DNA of 64,000 nt from Actinobacillus genomosp. 1. GTDB taxonomy: Bacteria > Pseudomonadota > Gammaproteobacteria > Enterobacterales > Pasteurellaceae. The translations under genes were made by a program, and so were the position numbers. Each line of letters starts with the position of its first letter. Within the stretch, counting starts at the first letter, position 1. Shown here piece by piece: positions 63,132 to 64,000 of this stretch. The stretch covers positions 72,501-136,500 of the forward strand of contig NZ_CP103834.1 of assembly GCF_029774175.1 (NCBI RefSeq), read 5' to 3'. Under the pieces are notes generated by a model. It was not told the origin of the DNA, made no database searches, and worked only from the letters and a program-made list of their open reading frames with translations.

Positions 63132-64000
63132 TTATTCTTCAGTTCTAAAATGACGCTGACTTTTGGTTTCATCACGGCTTTCAATCAGACGATGATAGTT
63201 TTCAAAGCGAATTGTATTAATTTCGCCTTTTTCGACCGCTTCTCTCACCGCACAGCCCGGATCCGATTTATGTTTACAATCTCGGAATTTACACGTGCCT
63301 AGTACCGATTGAAATTCACGATAACCAAGCGTGATTTGCTCCGGTTCTAAATGCCATAAGCCGAATTCACGGATTCCCGGCGAATCGATTAAATTACCGC
63401 CTTGCGGCAAATGATATAATTTTGAAGCGGTAGTGGTATGCTGACCTAAACCCGACGTATCGCTGATTGTGCCGGTAAGGGCATTAACATCCGGTAGTAA
63501 TTGGTTGATTAGACTCGATTTCCCTACCCCGGATTGTCCGACAAAAATGGAAGTTCCTTGTGATAAATAGCGGTCTAATTTATCCATGTTTTCACCGGTA
63601 TCGGCAGACAGACAAAGCGTTTCGTAACCGATATTTTCATAAATAGCCAACTGCTTTTGGACTTCTTGTCGTTCTGCTTCCGAGAGTAAATCAATTTTAT
63701 TTAACACGATAAGTGCAGGAATTTTCGCTGTTTCACAAATCACTAAGTAGCGGTCAATAATATTGAGTGAAAGAGTAGGTAATACGGCGGAAACAATAAT
63801 AATTTGGTCGATATTCGCCGCCATTACTTTGATACCGTCATAATAATCGGGACGGCTCAGCTCATTTTTACGCGGATAAATAGCTTCGATTACACCGCTT
63901 ATTCCTTGTAACTGCTCGCTTCCTTTGCGCCAAGATACGTGATCACCGACCACAACATTTTTCAAGGTACGACGTAAATTACAGCGTACAATCTCTCCGC
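63132..64000 (-). CDS. rsgA: Ribosome biogenesis GTPase RsgA, 5' end outside window
   Basis: About 289 residues visible. The frame stays open to the window edge (upstream residues EIVRCNLRRT precede a TTG at 63965), so the true start is beyond 64000 and about 50 residues are missing. OB-fold remnant (VVVGDHVSWR), circularly permuted GTPase (NKIDLL, GQSGVGKSSLINQL, DSPGIREFGL), and zinc site CKFRDCKHKSDPGC. Assists late 30S maturation. Confidence 0.95.
   Translation of the reverse strand, partial: GEIVRCNLRRTLKNVVVGDHVSWRKGSEQLQGISGVIEAIYPRKNELSRPDYYDGIKVMAANIDQIIIVSAVLPTLSLNIIDRYLVICETAKIPALIVLNKIDLLSEAERQEVQKQLAIYENIGYETLCLSADTGENMDKLDRYLSQGTSIFVGQSGVGKSSLINQLLPDVNALTGTISDTSGLGQHTTTASKLYHLPQGGNLIDSPGIREFGLWHLEPEQITLGYREFQSVLGTCKFRDCKHKSDPGCAVREAVEKGEINTIRFENYHRLIESRDETKSQRHFRTEE

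Overview
The window is a chromosomal segment of a Pasteurellaceae bacterium, most likely Actinobacillus pleuropneumoniae or a close relative. The main evidence is the very frequent 10-mer ACAAGCGGTC and its complement, often as facing pairs between genes. This is the Apl-type DNA uptake signal sequence (USS), not the Haemophilus AAGTGCGGT type. Protein similarity and gene orders (hinT-ycfL-thiK, hemE-yjaG-hupA, zapA-6S-fau, proQ-prc, ldtD-mepK-ycbL) agree with this. Almost everything is ordinary core genome, and no prophage, IS element, tRNA or CRISPR array was seen.

Layout. 1-2150: 3' end of an rRNA operon (partial 23S, 5S, terminator). 2454-10765: a dipeptide/haem-type ABC importer with two tandem substrate-binding proteins (dppA, dppA, dppB, dppC, dppD, dppF). 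An AT-rich EVE-like/HNH endonuclease gene is wedged between dppD and dppF and is the one clear accessory gene. 10989-17106 (minus strand): psiE, a small hydrolase, a RidA protein, ilvE, grxD, ybaB-recR, and an exbB-exbD-tonB operon with a Fur-box-like promoter. 17295-27000: glpE, cnoX, dhaKLM, trxB, kdsB, yidB-like, nudC, rluE, fxsA, pepQ, tusA, rraB-engB. 28010-28337 is a non-coding palindrome-rich element. 28338-33624 (minus): DUF805, a ZIP transporter, ilvD, ilvM, ilvG. 34059-37898: nrfABCD nitrite reductase behind FNR- and NarP-like sites. 38209-46748 (minus): uraA, putA, putP, a YiaJ-like IclR regulator, fau, followed by 6S RNA and zapA. 47421-59272 (mostly plus): ygfB, hemE, yjaG, hupA, thyA(-), a lipoprotein, bioB, a cold-shock protein(-), proQ, prc, ldtD, mepK, ycbL. 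59276-64000 (minus): thiK, ycfL, hinT, two metal-ABC permeases, rnhB, and rsgA cut by the window end.

Functional themes: peptide uptake plus branched-chain amino acid synthesis, with ACACAACA-type motifs just upstream of dppA, ilvE, ilvG and ilvD that look like GcvB small-RNA target sites; anaerobic nitrite respiration; iron-dependent energisation of outer-membrane uptake; proline catabolism; and peptidoglycan remodelling by 3-3 crosslink enzymes.

The most noteworthy items are the endonuclease gene inside the dpp operon, the shared candidate GcvB sites, the palindromic element at 28082-28211, the DnaA-box cluster with inverted repeats near 45188-45322, the rnhB-coupled permease pair with no visible ATPase or binding protein, and the use of USS sequence to encode lipoprotein lipoboxes. 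I did not find a convincing entirely new multi-gene system.
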